Below are positions 9,028-20,184 of a DNA stretch of 64,000 nucleotides, piece after piece; position 1 is the first letter of the stretch; every line of letters starts with the position of its first letter. Under the pieces are notes generated by a model. That model ran no database searches, had not been told where the DNA came from, and saw only the letters and a program-made list of their open reading frames with translations. A program made the translations under genes and the position numbers. Location: contig NZ_ATTE01000001.1 in assembly GCF_000419525.1 (NCBI RefSeq), positions 3,058,501-3,122,500 of the forward strand, read 5' to 3'. Source of the stretch: Leucothrix mucor DSM 2157 (lineage in GTDB: Bacteria > Pseudomonadota > Gammaproteobacteria > Thiotrichales > Thiotrichaceae).

Positions 9028-9735
9028 CTAAGCATCCAGCGCACCAGCTTTGGCTTTCTCAAGCTCAACTAATAACGCATCCGGTAACTCTAAAGCAGCA
9101 GCCAACGCATCCAAGTAAGCGCGCTCCATTTCGTTCTGCTTATTGATCACCATTGAGGAGACCAAATAGATCTCAGCACTGGTTTCAGGGCTGTCAGACA
9201 TCGCTGCCAACTCATCCAGATTCAATGGCGAGGCAATTTCCTTTTGTACAAAGGATGCCACATCACCGCTTAAATTCAGCTTATGCATTTGCTCAGTGAT
9301 GCTAGTGATTTCATCCTGATCAATATGACCATCTGCCTTAGCGGCTTCAATCATCGCTTTAAGCAAAATCAAGCTGCGTTTTTCAGCTGCATCAGACTCC
9401 AGCATGCCCACTGGCACGGGGTCAGGCTCGTTATTTGCCGACTCCACATTATTTTTGTCAGACCAATTTTGATACGCTTTCCAGGCAATGCCACCCACAG
9501 CAGCCAAGCTTCCCAGTTTTAATGCGGAACCGGTCACACGGCGACCTGCGCCAGTGCCCAGTAATAAGGCCAACACGCCCGCAGCAACTGCACCGGTTTT
9601 CATTCCGGAAATGGTTGAATCACGCTTTTCGCCGGGCTCAGCAATATCAAGCTTCTGCTCAATCGCCGCCTGACCTTTCGCAGCCATCTGGCGTCCGGTT
9701 TGCAGTAGTTCTTCAAGTACTGATTTTGCGTCCAT
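9028..9735 (-). CDS. DUF533 / TerB-like inner-membrane protein (YebE-like)
   Basis: A 235-residue protein. Residues about 45-85 are a glycine/alanine-rich hydrophobic segment (GVLALLLGTGAGRRV, GSLAAVGGIAWKAYQNW). A TerB-like helical domain follows, with LLKAMIEAAKADGHIDQDE, which resembles the Asp-rich helix of the TerB superfamily. Length and layout match E. coli YebE (DUF533). Function is unknown; yebE in E. coli is reported as envelope-stress responsive. It lies 62 bases downstream of hda on the same strand. Confidence 0.75.
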   Translation of the reverse strand: MDAKSVLEELLQTGRQMAAKGQAAIEQKLDIAEPGEKRDSTISGMKTGAVAAGVLALLLGTGAGRRVTGSALKLGSLAAVGGIAWKAYQNWSDKNNVESANNEPDPVPVGMLESDAAEKRSLILLKAMIEAAKADGHIDQDEITSITEQMHKLNLSGDVASFVQKEIASPLNLDELAAMSDSPETSAEIYLVSSMVINKQNEMERAYLDALAAALELPDALLVELEKAKAGALDA

Positions 9736-9797
9736 ACGAGTTACCTATTTGCGTTAAAAGCAGAAAGCCTGCCCTTTAATTAATAAGGTTAAACCAG

Positions 9798-10493
9798 CTA
9801 TGAATCAAGTACCTGCTTTAAAAAGGGTACTGTTATTTTCGAATGCTTGCGTAGGCTTTCCTGATCTAACACGTTCAAAATAGTGAGTAGCGAGCCGATA
9901 TCTCGCGGGTAATGGCGCTCCAGGTAGCTCAGTACCCGATCGCTTAACTCAATCCCGCGCTGTGCTGCACGCTGCTGAAGTACCTGGCGCTTCTCATCAT
10001 CGGTCAGTGCATACAACACATGCGTTTCACCCCAGATCAGGCGCGAGGCCAAGTCCGGCAACTGACACTCAAGATAGCGAGGATTCTGCGTGGCACTTAA
10101 GATCAAACGCTGCTGGGAGGTTCGGGACTGATTAATCAGATTAAACAAAGCCTCTTCCCAATCGCGATTACCCAGCACCTGATCAATATCATCGATCACG
10201 ATCATGTGCATGGCTTCAAGGCCGATGGTCGCCGCAACGCCATAAGTCGCCAAGGATTTCATCGGTAAATAGGAGACTCGCTGCCCACGCTCCGAGGCGT
10301 GATAGCAACACGCTTGTAATAGATGGGATTTTCCACTGTGCATTTCACCCCATACAAATAGCTGGGATGATTGGCTGGTTTCTGAGAATGTTTTTAACAG
10401 AGCAAACACATCCTCATTCGCCGGTGTGGAGAAAAAGGAGTCGAAACTCAAGCTGTCACGCGATGTGACATTTAGCACCATTTGTTGTGACAT
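9798..10493 (-). CDS. hda: DnaA regulatory inactivator Hda
   Basis: AAA+ protein that, with the DNA-loaded beta clamp, stimulates ATP hydrolysis by DnaA and prevents re-initiation. The 231-residue protein has the DnaA-like Walker A (GEMHSGKSHLLQA) and Walker B (MIVIDDIDQV), a sensor region (LILSATQNPRYL) and DLASRLIWGE. It lacks the DNA-binding domain of DnaA. The N-terminus QMVLNV probably acts as a divergent clamp-binding motif (QLSLPL in E. coli). Its start overlaps the stop of the upstream permease gene by one base, so they are cotranscribed. Confidence 0.9.
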   Translation of the reverse strand: MSQQMVLNVTSRDSLSFDSFFSTPANEDVFALLKTFSETSQSSQLFVWGEMHSGKSHLLQACCYHASERGQRVSYLPMKSLATYGVAATIGLEAMHMIVIDDIDQVLGNRDWEEALFNLINQSRTSQQRLILSATQNPRYLECQLPDLASRLIWGETHVLYALTDDEKRQVLQQRAAQRGIELSDRVLSYLERHYPRDIGSLLTILNVLDQESLRKHSKITVPFLKQVLDS

Positions 10494-11542
10494 CAGATTC
10501 GGTATATTTGGCTTTCGAGATAGGAGTCATGCGCATGTCGTAACAACACCGCAAGAACTGCGAAGACTGGCAATGCCAGCAGGATTCCGAAAAATCCAAA
10601 CAACTGACCGCCAGCTAATACGGCGAAAATGACCGCCACCGGATGCAGCCCAATACGATCACCGACCAGCAATGGCGTTAAAAACATTCCCTCGATCACC
10701 TGCGCCACTCCGAATACCACAAAGACCCAGAATACCATCATAAAGCTTTGGGTTTCTACTAATGCAGCAACACTCGCAATCGCAATACCAACAAACAATC
10801 CCATGTAGGGAATGAAGCTAATAATGCCCGCGATCATGCCAATCAGCAGTGCAAAATCAACACCGATAATCGCCAATCCAATGCTGTAAATAGTGCCTAA
10901 ACCCATCATCACCAGCATCTGGCCACGCAAAAAAGCACCCAACATTTCATCGGACTCTTTAGCCAGCATGGCAATTTTAGGCTCGATATTACGTGGTAGC
11001 AGTTCGCGGACATAAGCAACCAATCGGTCCCAGTCGCGCAGCAGGTAGAACGTGATGACCGGAATCAGCATCATATTGATCAGCCAGCCCATCACCACTA
11101 AGCCAGACTTAGAAACAGTGCCAACCAAACCTTTAATGAAGCCACCGGCAACATCCCACTCTTTGGAGAGCGTAGCACCCAAGCTTTCTTTATCAATCTG
11201 TGGCAGATCAATACCGAAGGCAGCCAGCTGCGGTGACAAGGTCTCACGCAGCCAGATTAGATAATCAGGTACTTTAACAATGAAGTTAGTGATTTGCCCC
11301 TGCATCAGAGAAGCCAAGAACACAAAGAATGGCAACAGAACCAAGAACACCACCGCAAACACAATGGCTACGGAGGTGGTCCGGGAGAGCTTATAGGTTT
11401 CCAGCCGATCCACTAAGGGATCGCCCAAATATGCCAGCAAAGCACCAACCACAAATGGCAATAAGATCGGCGATAACAGATAAATCAGAAAGCCGCCGAC
11501 CAGCAGCATTGCCAGCCAAAACCATTGTGTACTTGCTGTCAT
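10493..11542 (-). CDS. AI-2E family transporter (PerM-like permease)
   Basis: A 349-residue polytopic inner-membrane protein of the AI-2E transporter/PerM family. The first two helices include WFWLAMLLVGGFLIYLLSP and PFVVGALLAYLGDPLVDRLE, a typical opening for the family. The C-terminal half has PYMGLFVGI and the conserved LLVGDRIGLHPVAVIFAVL. Substrates differ among members (autoinducer-2 export, ion exchange) and cannot be predicted. The perM-hda pairing is common in Gammaproteobacteria and is seen here as a one-base overlap. Confidence 0.85.
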   Translation of the reverse strand: MTASTQWFWLAMLLVGGFLIYLLSPILLPFVVGALLAYLGDPLVDRLETYKLSRTTSVAIVFAVVFLVLLPFFVFLASLMQGQITNFIVKVPDYLIWLRETLSPQLAAFGIDLPQIDKESLGATLSKEWDVAGGFIKGLVGTVSKSGLVVMGWLINMMLIPVITFYLLRDWDRLVAYVRELLPRNIEPKIAMLAKESDEMLGAFLRGQMLVMMGLGTIYSIGLAIIGVDFALLIGMIAGIISFIPYMGLFVGIAIASVAALVETQSFMMVFWVFVVFGVAQVIEGMFLTPLLVGDRIGLHPVAVIFAVLAGGQLFGFFGILLALPVFAVLAVLLRHAHDSYLESQIYRI

Positions 11543-11560
11543 AAACTCAACATCCTGTTA

Positions 11561-12364
<804 letters not shown>

Positions 12365-13522
12365 TTACTTCTCTCCCTCAAACCAACCTTTTACATTATC
12401 AAAGAATGATTTGGTTTTATCACCCCAGCCGTGCATTTCCGGGCTGTGCTTTTCTTTGCCATCTGACAAACTTTGCTCCAGCTCTTCCAGCATGCGCTTT
12501 TGATCTTTAGTCAGATTCACCGGTGTTTCTACCTGAATCTTACAGAACAGATCGCCTTCAAACGCATCGCGGACTGATTTCACGCCTTTGCCACGCATCC
12601 GGAATACTTTTCCAGACTGTGATCCTGCCGGAATCTTCAGACTAACTTTACCATTCAGCGTTGGCACTTCAACTTCACCGCCCAGTGCGGTCGTTGTAAA
12701 GCGAACGGGAATGGTGCAATGCAGATCGCTGCCATCACGTCTGAAGATAGAGTGTTGCTTAAGCTCCATCTGAACATACAAGTCACCGGATGGGCCGCCG
12801 TTCATGCCAGCTTCGCCTTCGCCCGACAAACGAATACGGTCGCCAGTATCCACACCCATTGGAATCTTAACTTCCAGCGTCTTGTGTTCTTCTGTACGTC
12901 CTTGTCCGTGACAACTTGGGCAAGGGTCTTTAATTTCTTTTCCTGAACCATGACAACTTGGGCAAGTCTGCTGTACCGCAAAGAAACCTTGCTGAATACG
13001 GACCTGGCCTTGGCCATGACAGGTTGAGCAGGTTTGTGGTGTAGTGCCCGATTTAGCACCGGTTCCGCCACAAGGCTTACAGTTTTGCATGGTTGGAATG
13101 CGAATATCGACTGTGGTACCAAATACAGCCTGTTCCAGTGTCAAATCCAAGTTGTACTGCAAGTCGTTACCGCGATATGCACGGTTCGGATTATGACCAC
13201 CACGGCCACCGCCAAAGATCTCATCAAAGATATCGCCAAAGCCGCCACCGCCGCCACCGAAGCCGCCGCCAAATCCACCACGACCACCCGCAGAGCCATC
13301 CACACCCGCATGACCAAACTGGTCATAAGCCGCGCGCTTTTGGGGCTCACTCAATATTTCATAAGCTTCTTTAATGTTCTTAAATTTGGCTTCTGCTTCA
13401 GCATCACCGGGGTTACGGTCAGGATGGTGTTTCATCGCCATGCGCTTAAACGCTTTTTTTAATTCACTTTCACTAGCGTTTTTGCTGACGCCAAGCGTTT
13501 CGTAATAGTCCTGTTTTGCCAT
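12365..13522 (-). CDS. dnaJ: Chaperone protein DnaJ (Hsp40)
   Basis: Co-chaperone that delivers substrates to DnaK and stimulates its ATPase. The J-domain (1-70) contains the HPD signature in [15 protein letters not shown] Gly/Phe-rich linker follows ([19 protein letters not shown]). Then come four CxxCxGxG zinc repeats ([32 protein letters not shown]) and the C-terminal substrate domains. At 385 residues it is a type I DnaJ of standard length. It lies 107 bases downstream of dnaK, with a strong hairpin in that gap. Confidence 0.97.
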   Translation of the reverse strand: MAKQDYYETLGVSKNASESELKKAFKRMAMKHHPDRNPGDAEAEAKFKNIKEAYEILSEPQKRAAYDQFGHAGVDGSAGGRGGFGGGFGGGGGGFGDIFDEIFGGGRGGHNPNRAYRGNDLQYNLDLTLEQAVFGTTVDIRIPTMQNCKPCGGTGAKSGTTPQTCSTCHGQGQVRIQQGFFAVQQTCPSCHGSGKEIKDPCPSCHGQGRTEEHKTLEVKIPMGVDTGDRIRLSGEGEAGMNGGPSGDLYVQMELKQHSIFRRDGSDLHCTIPVRFTTTALGGEVEVPTLNGKVSLKIPAGSQSGKVFRMRGKGVKSVRDAFEGDLFCKIQVETPVNLTKDQKRMLEELEQSLSDGKEKHSPEMHGWGDKTKSFFDNVKGWFEGEK

Positions 13523-13573
13523 ACTGTTAACCTGAATTTTGCTACGTAAATTGTGATTCGCTAAAAACTAAAG

Positions 13574-13604
13574 CAGGCGTGCAGAGTATTGCCCTGCACG
13601 CCTG
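13574..13604 (-). terminator. dnaK-dnaJ intercistronic hairpin (partial terminator or processing site)
   Basis: CAGGCGTGCAG and CTGCACGCCTG form a perfect 11-bp stem with a 9-base loop. On the minus strand it is followed by GCTTTAGTTTTTAG, an interrupted T-rich run. It probably lowers dnaJ expression relative to dnaK or protects the dnaK transcript end; the role is inferred. Confidence 0.65.
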
Positions 13605-13629
13605 AGTGTCTTACCAGCTTGTGTGTTGC

Positions 13630-15549
<1,920 letters not shown>

Positions 15550-15586
15550 TCTGTTTCTCCAAAGAAAACTTTTTAACTTGAGAAAT

Positions 15587-15614
15587 AAATGCGGTTCATT
15601 TCTCTTAATTCAAG
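15587..15614 (-). promoter_or_regulatory. Sigma-32-like heat-shock promoter of dnaK
   Basis: On the minus strand CTTGAA (15609-15614) and CCGCATTT (15587-15594) are separated by 14 bases. The -35 matches the heat-shock consensus exactly and the -10 differs from CCCCATTT at one base. It lies about 40 bases ahead of the dnaK start. Confidence 0.75.
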
Positions 15615-15657
15615 TAATGTTTTTATCTAAACACCAATTATTTCTAATTAGTGGCTA

Positions 15658-16263
15658 TTAATTTTTAACAACCATGACCATTGCAGGACGAATCAGGCGA
15701 CCATTGATGGTGTAACCCTTCTGCATAACGGCCATAACGGTGTTGTTTTCCATGTCAGGGTTTGGCTGCATCGCCATTGCCTGATGTAGCTCCGGATTAA
15801 ACTTTTCACCCATCGGATTAACCGATTCGATGTTAAATTTATCCATTACTGATTCGAACTGTTTCAGTGTCAGGTTCATCCCTTCACGAATTTGCTCGAT
15901 ACTGCCCTCTGCAGACATTCCCATTTCCATACTGTCGGCAACTGGCAGTAAAGCTTCTACGAATTTCTGCGAGGCAAACTTGTGCGCATCTTCAACTTGC
16001 TTGTCGGTACGCTTACGTTGGTTATCCATTTCAGCTTGCAGACGTACCAGCGTTTGCCAGCTATCATCAGCTTTCTTCTCTGCTGCCTCTAACTGCTCAC
16101 GCAACTGCGCGATAATTTCATCGCTGGACATTTCTGCTTCATTGCCGTCCACCGTTACCTCTTCTGTTGCCGCCGCATTTGTCTCGACGGTTTCTGCAGA
16201 CATAATCTCGACGTCTGCAGCAGGGGCTTCTTGGTTTTCCGGTTTTTGATCAGATGTACTCAT
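15658..16263 (-). CDS. grpE: Nucleotide exchange factor GrpE
   Basis: Releases ADP from DnaK. The first 60 or so residues are acidic and low-complexity. A long coiled coil follows (LREQLEAAEKKADDSWQTLVRLQAEMDN), then RKRTDKQVEDAHKFA and the beta-domain with NPELHQAMA and GYTINGRLIRPAMVMV at the end. Length is 201 residues (E. coli 197). It is the first gene of the grpE-dnaK-dnaJ-dapB run. Upstream, where hrcA would often sit, there is instead the terminator of a TonB-dependent receptor gene. Confidence 0.95.
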   Translation of the reverse strand: MSTSDQKPENQEAPAADVEIMSAETVETNAAATEEVTVDGNEAEMSSDEIIAQLREQLEAAEKKADDSWQTLVRLQAEMDNQRKRTDKQVEDAHKFASQKFVEALLPVADSMEMGMSAEGSIEQIREGMNLTLKQFESVMDKFNIESVNPMGEKFNPELHQAMAMQPNPDMENNTVMAVMQKGYTINGRLIRPAMVMVVKN

Positions 16264-16292
16264 TGGCTCCGCTCTCTAGATAGTGTTTGACG

Positions 16293-16324
16293 CTTATAAT
16301 TTGGGTTGTCCCTTCGTTTTCAAG
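16293..16324 (-). promoter_or_regulatory. Overlapping sigma-32-like and sigma-70-like promoter of grpE
   Basis: On the minus strand CTTGAA (16319-16324) is followed after 13 bases by CCCAAATT (16298-16305), a partial heat-shock -10. The same stretch reads TTGAAA, an 18-base spacer and TATAAG (16293-16298), a plausible sigma-70 promoter. Either or both may drive the operon. Confidence 0.55.
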
Positions 16325-16343
16325 CTAAAAGGCGAAAAAACAT

Positions 16344-16370
16344 AAAAAAACCCTGCACAAGGCAGGGTTT
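16344..16370 (-). terminator. Terminator of the TonB-dependent receptor gene
   Basis: AAACCCTGC and GCAGGGTTT form a 9-bp stem with a five-base loop, followed on the minus strand by a run of seven T. It separates the iron-uptake receptor gene from the grpE promoter. Confidence 0.88.
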
Positions 16371-16415
16371 CAAGTAATCGATCATACTATTCTAAGCATC
16401 ATGCTTAATTTGGGA

Positions 16416-18518
16416 TCAAAAGCGATAAGATGCAGTCAACTTGATATTACGACCTGGCTCAAAGTCTTGCAGGTACAAATCGCCAAAACGTGGGTGATAA
16501 CTGAGCCCGGTTCTGGATGATTGTGAAGCATAGTATTCATCAAATAAGTTATCAACTCCCAGGGTTAAATCTAAGCCCTTAACCCGACTTGGCTTCCAGT
16601 TCGCTGAGACATTATGAACAGTAAAGCCATCTTTTTTGTTATTCGCTGTCGCACCATCAAGATCGGTACCCCCCGATAAACTGGCGACATTCATCACATC
16701 CCAATGTAGCGACAGATTCTTACTTGGAATTTTATAGCCAACATTTAATGCAACAGTATTCCCCTGCGAGCGGTCTAGACGTGCACCATCCAGCGTATCT
16801 TTATAATCATCAAATGCATCCAACTCACTTTCTGCTTTAGAGTAGCTTAATAATGTTGTCAGATTACCTTTGTCATAACCAAGATATGCCTCAAAACCAT
16901 TAATCGTCATATCGCCGACATTATCTTTCCAGTAGTCACCATCGTCATTGAGCGCATAGTCATAGATATACTTATCAAGCTTGGTTTGGAACAGCGTTGC
17001 ACCGGCTGCAAAGCGATCAGCACCGAACATTGATTTTTCAAACGCGACTGACAGCTCGGTATTGGTACCGGTTTCCGCCTGAATATTCTGATTTTCAGTT
17101 TCATAAAGACCCGCTCCGGTAAAGACTTCGCCAATTTCAGGGCCTTTAAACAGCTGGGTTTGACCTAACTTGAGCTGCAGACTATCCGTTGCCTGATACT
17201 CCAACGCCAAGGCGCCCGTGGTTTTACTAAACGTATTGTCAGTCACGCTGGAGTCAATTTTATAGTGGTTGTAGCGAATGCCTGGCGTAATCGCTAACTT
17301 GTCGGTGAATTGATAACGGTCCTGAAGGAATAAGGCCGTATTGGTTGCACTCTCGCTTGATTGCTCTGAAGCACCTGAGGTGTATGCTGCATCGAAATCC
17401 GTATCGTAATTAACAACCTCGGTGCCATAAGTCAGGGTGTGTTTACCCAGCTCCACATCGCCCGATAAGTTAAGACCCGTGTTGATAGCCTCTCCAGTTA
17501 CGATACCTGCAGAGCTTGCAAAAGCCTCATTGCTTGCCCAGCCGGTTTCATCACGTTTTAACTTGCTCTCGTTTCTGAACGCGGTTGCTTTTAAAGTCGC
17601 ATTGTCAGACAAAATACCTTCGTAATTAAATGTCAGCGTGTCACGCGTGAACTCTGTTGGCCACAATAGCGGGACGCCTAAGCTATTGGTAATCGCCAAA
17701 TCAGTCGCCACGCCCATATCCGGACGATAGGTGTAATCCCCTTCATCCTTATAACTTTCATAGCCGAGCTCAAAACGGTGGTTATCGCCCACATCGTAGC
17801 CAAACTTGAGTAAGGTATCGCTGAGGTCACCTTTTAAGCCGCTCACTTCTCCGTTAGTACCCTCAACCGTATTGCCATCGAAATCTTTAATCTCGCCACC
17901 GCCGACTTCGTAGTTATCCCGCTTCACCTGATTGTGATACATCAACACATCCAGAGAATCCGTTAACTGGCCATAAAGCGTTAGCGAGGCATTCTCGCCA
18001 GAATTATCGCCACCGGATAGCTTTACATTACCGCCAAAGCGCTTGTCGCCCGTTAATAGCTGCTTGGCCTGTTTTGTTTTAAAACTAACGCCACCGCCTA
18101 AGCCGCCATCGACCACCGAGTTCGTTCCGACCTTTACATCGACCTCTTCCAGAATATCAGCGTTGATCTGCAAGTTGCCCATATGGTGATACATATAAGT
18201 ATTTTGGTTGGCGCCATCAATGCTAATGCGCAAATCCTTGTCATCCATACTGCGAATCGTAATACGCTGATTTAAGGAATGAGCGCCGCCAACGTCAACT
18301 CCGGGAATTGGCCGCAATAAATCACTAATATGCTCAGCCTGCTTTACGGCAATCGTTTCATCATCCAATTTCACTGATGAGGATTTAATTTCAGTCCCCC
18401 AGACCTCAACCGCACCTAAGGTGGTCACTGGCTCTTCAGCACTGACCGCTACCACCGTTGACACGCTGCTTACTATCAAGGTTACGTTGAGTAACACACG
18501 TTTTCTATCGACACTCAT
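16416..18518 (-). CDS. TonB-dependent outer-membrane siderophore receptor
   Basis: Outer-membrane receptor that would import a ferric siderophore using TonB energy. I choose the ATG at 18518 because GGAG sits 6 bases ahead of it; the outer ATG at 18530 overlaps that site. After a signal peptide ending near AVSAEE comes the plug domain: the TonB-box region is followed by ISDLLRPIPGVDVGGAHSLN and ITIRSMDDKDLRISIDGANQ. The 22-strand barrel ends in an aromatic residue (ITASYRF-like end, KLTASYRF). Length is about 700 residues. Fur-like and AraC-type elements lie in the divergent region. Catecholate or hydroxamate specificity cannot be read, but the ABC genes nearby resemble catecholate systems. 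Confidence 0.88.
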   Translation of the reverse strand: MSVDRKRVLLNVTLIVSSVSTVVAVSAEEPVTTLGAVEVWGTEIKSSSVKLDDETIAVKQAEHISDLLRPIPGVDVGGAHSLNQRITIRSMDDKDLRISIDGANQNTYMYHHMGNLQINADILEEVDVKVGTNSVVDGGLGGGVSFKTKQAKQLLTGDKRFGGNVKLSGGDNSGENASLTLYGQLTDSLDVLMYHNQVKRDNYEVGGGEIKDFDGNTVEGTNGEVSGLKGDLSDTLLKFGYDVGDNHRFELGYESYKDEGDYTYRPDMGVATDLAITNSLGVPLLWPTEFTRDTLTFNYEGILSDNATLKATAFRNESKLKRDETGWASNEAFASSAGIVTGEAINTGLNLSGDVELGKHTLTYGTEVVNYDTDFDAAYTSGASEQSSESATNTALFLQDRYQFTDKLAITPGIRYNHYKIDSSVTDNTFSKTTGALALEYQATDSLQLKLGQTQLFKGPEIGEVFTGAGLYETENQNIQAETGTNTELSVAFEKSMFGADRFAAGATLFQTKLDKYIYDYALNDDGDYWKDNVGDMTINGFEAYLGYDKGNLTTLLSYSKAESELDAFDDYKDTLDGARLDRSQGNTVALNVGYKIPSKNLSLHWDVMNVASLSGGTDLDGATANNKKDGFTVHNVSANWKPSRVKGLDLTLGVDNLFDEYYASQSSRTGLSYHPRFGDLYLQDFEPGRNIKLTASYRF

Positions 18519-18543
18519 ACATCTCTCCATCGGAACTCTACTT

Positions 18544-18562
18544 GCAAGTGATTATCATTATT
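18544..18562. promoter_or_regulatory. Fur-box-like site upstream of the TonB-dependent receptor
   Basis: The 19 bases GCAAGTGATTATCATTATT match the Fur consensus GATAATGATAATCATTATC at about 14 of 19 positions, with 11 of 13 in the right part. The site lies between the receptor gene and the divergent AraC-type regulator, so it could repress both under iron-replete conditions. Confidence 0.65.
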
Positions 18563-18663
18563 ATTTATGATAGAGGAGTCGCAGCAGCAAAATGCTCATA
18601 AAGCCTATGCAGAATCGTCAAATGATTGTGTGAAATCGCTATATTTTTCCGGTTACCTTAAAG

Positions 18664-19665
18664 ATGACTAAATTTAAAACAGCCCCACCGACTGACTTAG
18701 AAAGCCTGCGACGAATTCATGCTGACTTTGGCCAACAACGCTCAGGCAAGCACTTAAGCAATGGGCCTCACCCCCTGATCCAAGGTCACTTTGCTTATCA
18801 AAATACCCACGAGGGTTTAGCCATCCACTATGGCGAACTGACCGAGCTCAATACCGCGTCGATTGCCAATGAGCTACCCGCTGGCCTAAGCATTAACCTG
18901 ATGTTTGAGGGTGAAATCCAATTTGCATTGGCAGACCAGCAATACACGCTGGGGATGAATCACCCTGACTTTGAATGCTCTCTGTTTGTCTTAACGCAGC
19001 CAGAAATACTAACGCGCCACTTTCAGCAAGGCATGACCATTAAAAAGCTGAATATCTTTGTCGAGCTATCTTGGCTAAAAAAGCGTTGCTGCACGCCTTC
19101 CCAAGTCGCACAGCTTAATCAACTATTTAACAGCCACGCGCAGCTCAATCGTTTACAAACCTCACCGGATATTCTGGCGGTTGCCTCCGAGCTAATCCAA
19201 GCCGAGAAGCAACAACACTCAGGCTATCACTTGATCGTCGAGTCTAAGGCGGTACAACTGTTGTCCCTGTGCTTAAGTCAACTACCCGAGGTCGCGCCAC
19301 CCTCAAACAAAGAAGCATCAAGTTTAGCTAACGGCCATGACCTTGGTTGGCAAATCAGCAAAATCATTGCCCAAGAGCCAGCCGGTCAAGCAACCTCACT
19401 TCAGGCCATTGCTGATCAATTAAACTTAAGCATCAGCACCTTACAGCGTCGATTTAAAGCAAGCGCGGGCATGACAGTAATTGAATACACTCGCCGCGAG
19501 CGCTTGGAGAAAGCTAAAAAAGCACTGATTTATGATGGCTTAAGTATTGGTGAAGTGGCGTATCTGTCTGGCTATCAGCACCCATCAAATTTTATTTCCG
19601 CATTCACCAAACAATATTCCATCTCACCCTCACGCTATAAGAAAACCTATGCGCCGGAGGGTTAG
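18664..19665 (+). CDS. AraC family transcriptional regulator (PchR-like)
   Basis: A 333-residue regulator probably activating the adjacent receptor and importer genes when the siderophore is present. The N-terminal two-thirds is a ligand/cofactor domain with GLSINLMFEGEIQF, like the PchR/YbtA-type siderophore regulators. The C-terminal domain (about 235-330) has the two helix-turn-helix units: LQAIADQLNLSISTLQRRFK and IGEVAYLSGYQHPSNFISAF, followed by SISPSRYKK. It diverges from the receptor gene across a Fur-box-like site. The ligand is not known. Confidence 0.85.
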   Translation: MTKFKTAPPTDLESLRRIHADFGQQRSGKHLSNGPHPLIQGHFAYQNTHEGLAIHYGELTELNTASIANELPAGLSINLMFEGEIQFALADQQYTLGMNHPDFECSLFVLTQPEILTRHFQQGMTIKKLNIFVELSWLKKRCCTPSQVAQLNQLFNSHAQLNRLQTSPDILAVASELIQAEKQQHSGYHLIVESKAVQLLSLCLSQLPEVAPPSNKEASSLANGHDLGWQISKIIAQEPAGQATSLQAIADQLNLSISTLQRRFKASAGMTVIEYTRRERLEKAKKALIYDGLSIGEVAYLSGYQHPSNFISAFTKQYSISPSRYKKTYAPEG

Positions 19666-19687
19666 CGCTAGCGACCGACATAACGAG

Positions 19688-19975
19688 TTACTCATCACTC
19701 CAGACCACTTCGGTTTTCATCAGCTCACCAAACTTAATAATGTGCAGGCCCACCACCGACTTGACGACTTCCAGCGCCTCTACACTCTTTGCACTGCATT
19801 CAAAATTCATTTCAGAGCCAGCAGCTGACATTTGGCAAAGCCCCATTTCAAAGCGTACCTGCACCTTGTCTTCATCAAAATCAACAGGGACTTTGCGCGC
19901 AAAATGCTTGCCTAATGAGTTGATATAGCGCTGTGATTTTTCAGCATAAACCTGCGTTTTTGATCGGTATTCCAT
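19688..19975 (-). CDS. DUF2218 domain protein
   Basis: A small (about 95-residue) cytoplasmic protein with features of DUF2218: an N-terminal Tyr/Ser-rich segment (YAEKSQRYINSLGKHFARK), VDFDEDKVQVRF, an aspartate/alanine core and a C-terminal LHIIKFGE...WSD. DUF2218 genes are frequently found beside siderophore-uptake loci; the function is unknown. I start at the ATG at 19975 with GGAGG about 11 bases ahead; ATG 19993 or TTG 19999 would add 6-8 residues. It is embedded in the iron cassette, opposite in direction to its neighbours. Confidence 0.7.
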   Translation of the reverse strand: MEYRSKTQVYAEKSQRYINSLGKHFARKVPVDFDEDKVQVRFEMGLCQMSAAGSEMNFECSAKSVEALEVVKSVVGLHIIKFGELMKTEVVWSDE

Positions 19976-20058
19976 AGTCTTAGTGACCTCCATTCTCAAT
20001 TGTTTCCACCAGTGCGAATAATGCGTCTAGCTCAATTTCGATATTTTATTTAACAAAT

Positions 20059-20077
20059 GCTAATGCGAATTACTCTT
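20059..20077. promoter_or_regulatory. Weak Fur-box-like site ahead of the siderophore ABC operon
   Basis: GCTAATGCGAATTACTCTT matches the 19-base Fur consensus at about 12 positions. It lies about 110 bases ahead of the binding-protein gene, within the divergent gap to the DUF2218 gene. The match is marginal, and the context is the main support. Confidence 0.4.
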
Positions 20078-20184
20078 GTTTTTATTAGCGACAACAGTCT
20101 ACACTATGTCAATCTTTTGATTCAAATGAAGCTTTTCCCGACCCAGATTACGTTTTAATTTCCCCGCATTATTGGAACCGATTT

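Noticed and set aside
13034-13462. Long plus-strand open frame opposite dnaJ
   Set aside because: It is the shadow of the Cys- and Gly-rich part of dnaJ; low-complexity composition and no independent support.
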